This document shows positions 8,236-9,585 of a stretch of DNA of 9,585 nucleotides, one piece after another (position 1 is the first letter of the stretch; the number at the start of each line of letters is the position of its first letter). The position numbers and the translations under genes were made by a program. Source of the DNA: Planctomycetota bacterium (lineage in GTDB: Bacteria; Planctomycetota; Phycisphaerae; Sedimentisphaerales; Anaerohalosphaeraceae); contig DAOVVQ010000150.1 of NCBI GenBank assembly GCA_030637065.1, forward strand, positions 1 to 9,585, read 5' to 3'. The notes under the pieces were generated by a model. That model saw only the letters and a program-made list of their open reading frames with translations. It made no database searches and had not been told where the DNA came from.

Positions 8236-8312
8236 TGCCGCTGGCTGGGATTATAACGCCGGCTCGAGAGCGAAAGGCGACCTGTGCTAACCGGTTCATG
8301 GGAGAACGGCAA

Positions 8313-8843
8313 ATGACTCAGCAGCAAAAGGTTATAACCATCTTCGGCACGAGTAAGGCTGTCGATGACGATCCGGTCTATCAGCAGGCCCTGCGGATCG
8401 GGACCGCCCTTGCCCAAAACGGGTATATCGTAGCTAACGGCGGCTATGGAGGGACGATGCTCGCCGCTGCGAAGGGTGCCCATCTCGTCGGCGGAGAGGT
8501 CATCGGCGTAACCTGTCTTGCCTTCGGACGCAGCGGGGCCAATGAGTACGTAACCCGGCAGATCCAGACCGAAACCCTGCCCGAGCGGCTAAATACCCTC
8601 GTCGAGCTTGGAAACGCATACATCGTTCTTGCCGGCGGAACGGGTACTCTGCTCGAATTGGCCGAGGTTTGGGAGCTTAAGAATAAAGGCTTTCCCGGCA
8701 CCGACAAACCGATTATAATAGTCGGGCCCTTCTGGCAGCCGCTGATCGAGCTTATGGCCTCAGCGGATCCCGGCTGTGCGGGGTGTATCCGGGCCGTAGA
8801 GGGGCCGGATGAAGCAATCGAAACATTAAAGATGCACTTTTAA
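8313..8843 (+). CDS. LOG-family (lysine decarboxylase-like) nucleotide-binding protein
   Basis: A 176-residue Rossmann-fold protein, the normal length for small LOG/TIGR00725-type proteins. It has an N-terminal strand (VITIFGTSKA), the glycine-rich GGYGGTMLAAAKGA (43-56) and the LOG signature as AGGTGTLLE (107-115). Family members include cytokinin riboside 5'-monophosphate phosphoribohydrolases, which release a base from a nucleoside monophosphate; many bacterial ones have no proven substrate. The Glu of the signature is kept (E115) and R92 aligns with the family's Arg, but the next residue is Leu where LOG enzymes have Lys, and the signature's leading Pro is Ala. ATG 8313 is preferred over ATG 8298 because GGGAG (8300-8304) lies 8 bases upstream of it. 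A co-directional gene follows after 34 bases. Confidence 0.82.
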   Translation: MTQQQKVITIFGTSKAVDDDPVYQQALRIGTALAQNGYIVANGGYGGTMLAAAKGAHLVGGEVIGVTCLAFGRSGANEYVTRQIQTETLPERLNTLVELGNAYIVLAGGTGTLLELAEVWELKNKGFPGTDKPIIIVGPFWQPLIELMASADPGCAGCIRAVEGPDEAIETLKMHF

Positions 8844-8877
8844 GTCGCCCGTGTCGGCGATTTGGCGGGATGAGCAG

Positions 8878-9585
8878 ATGAGAATTGGGGTTTTGATATT
8901 ACTGGCGATCTTCCTTACCGCCCAGCCGGCCTTCTGCGCAAAGCCGATCGCCGCGTCCGGGTCGAAAAAGACCGGCCCTCGCCCTAAGCCTCTGCCGCGC
9001 CCTCTCAGGGAAGGCATGGTCTTTGCCGCTGAGGGCACCGTGATCAGGGGCAAGGGCCGGAACCGCTGGTTCTTTGTCACCGATGAGGAGCTTACCGACA
9101 CGGCTGCGGTAGTCAAAAAGGGCACAGCCATCGAACTGCTGCCGTCGAGCACACTCGAGCAGATCGTCGCCTACATCGGCGAACTCGACAGCACGATACT
9201 AAAGCTCAGGGCGACCGTCACCCAATACGACGGGAAGAATTTCGCCTTTGCAACGAGCTTCATCCCAATGACGCCGACCTCAGAGCCCGCAAAAAAGGCG
9301 CCTGACGCGAAGAAGGCCCCCAAAAAACCCGAACCCAGGCCCGATGACCCGGGGTCGATCCTGCCCGACGATGTCATGGAGATGCTAAAGCCCGAGCGAA
9401 TAGTCAACCTCGCCAAGAGAAAGGAAGTCATCACCGTCGAAGGCGACACAATGTTGGTAGACCGGATCGGCTTCGTTCTGCTTGACGGCAAAAAAAAGAA
9501 CTTCAGCATCGACAGCATCGGGCGAAAAACCGAAGCCCTCTCCTACAAACTGCTGCCCTGCCAGGCCCTGCAAAGAACAGAGATC
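8878..9585 (+). CDS. Unrecognised exported protein, 3'-partial
   Basis: This frame is open from ATG 8878 to the right edge: 236 residues with no stop seen. A signal peptide is clear (MRIGVLILLAIFLTAQPAFCA, likely cut near residue 20 or 21) and is followed by a short basic Pro-rich stretch (29-42). Residues about 45-130 look like a compact beta-rich domain (MVFAAEGTVIRGKGRNRWFF). Residues 135-158 are a Lys/Pro/Ala linker. A second region begins around 165 and includes EVITVEGDTMLVDRIGFVLL. I recognise no family. GGGA (8867-8870) lies 7 bases before the ATG. The gap to the LOG gene is 34 bases and holds a small hairpin, TCGCC-GGCGA (8845-8860), followed by TTT. The two may be cotranscribed, with the hairpin possibly lowering expression of this gene. 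Confidence 0.75.
   Translation, partial: MRIGVLILLAIFLTAQPAFCAKPIAASGSKKTGPRPKPLPRPLREGMVFAAEGTVIRGKGRNRWFFVTDEELTDTAAVVKKGTAIELLPSSTLEQIVAYIGELDSTILKLRATVTQYDGKNFAFATSFIPMTPTSEPAKKAPDAKKAPKKPEPRPDDPGSILPDDVMEMLKPERIVNLAKRKEVITVEGDTMLVDRIGFVLLDGKKKNFSIDSIGRKTEALSYKLLPCQALQRTEI

Noticed and set aside
8013..8483. Minus-strand open frame containing VIPAKAGIQ
   Set aside because: This peptide is the known translation artefact of the interspersed palindrome; the frame overlaps the MITE and the start of the LOG gene.
8826..9518. Two minus-strand frames opposite the last gene
   Set aside because: The plus-strand frame has a signal peptide, a ribosome binding site and operon-like spacing; the minus frames have low-complexity Ser-rich translations.

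Overview
The window most likely comes from a planctomycete of the Phycisphaerae/Sedimentisphaerales type. This rests on gene style rather than a marker gene: a secreted DUF1080 protein, a large carboxypeptidase-regulatory-like repeat protein, a BamD-like/LptE-like/FtsH gene run, weak Shine-Dalgarno sites at several starts, and moderate GC. The phylum assignment is inference. No rRNA, tRNA or CRISPR array is visible.

Layout. Positions 2-1516 (+) hold the C-terminal part of a large repeat protein that continues off the left edge. Then come two single-domain (REC-only) response regulators in convergent orientation (1682-2065 + and 2286-2846 -), separated by 220 bp of degenerate tandem and inverted repeats. 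The stretch from 2847 to 3207 has no gene. It carries a promoter for each flanking gene, facing outward, and between them a GC-rich segment able to fold into a long closed stem (2989-3082).

Positions 3208-6881 (+) look like one envelope-biogenesis operon: a BamD-like TPR protein, an LptE-like lipoprotein and the membrane AAA+ protease FtsH. A convergent secreted DUF1080 protein follows (6941-7966 -). The 346-bp gap from 7967 to 8312 contains the DUF1080 leader and promoter and a 119-bp miniature transposable element (8109-8227) with GTAA-ended inverted repeats and a perfect 8-bp target duplication. The window ends with a LOG-family protein (8313-8843 +) and, 34 bp later, an unrecognised exported protein running off the right edge (8878-9585 +).

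How the genes fit together. The clearest functional unit is bamD-like/lptE-like/ftsH: insertion of outer-membrane proteins, lipopolysaccharide delivery to the outer membrane, and quality control of the inner membrane. The two response regulators have no histidine kinase beside them, so their partners must be encoded elsewhere. The best candidates for something new are the IS66-type miniature element, the candidate structured RNA between the divergent promoters, and the clustering of short tandem-repeat expansions in and between the response-regulator genes.
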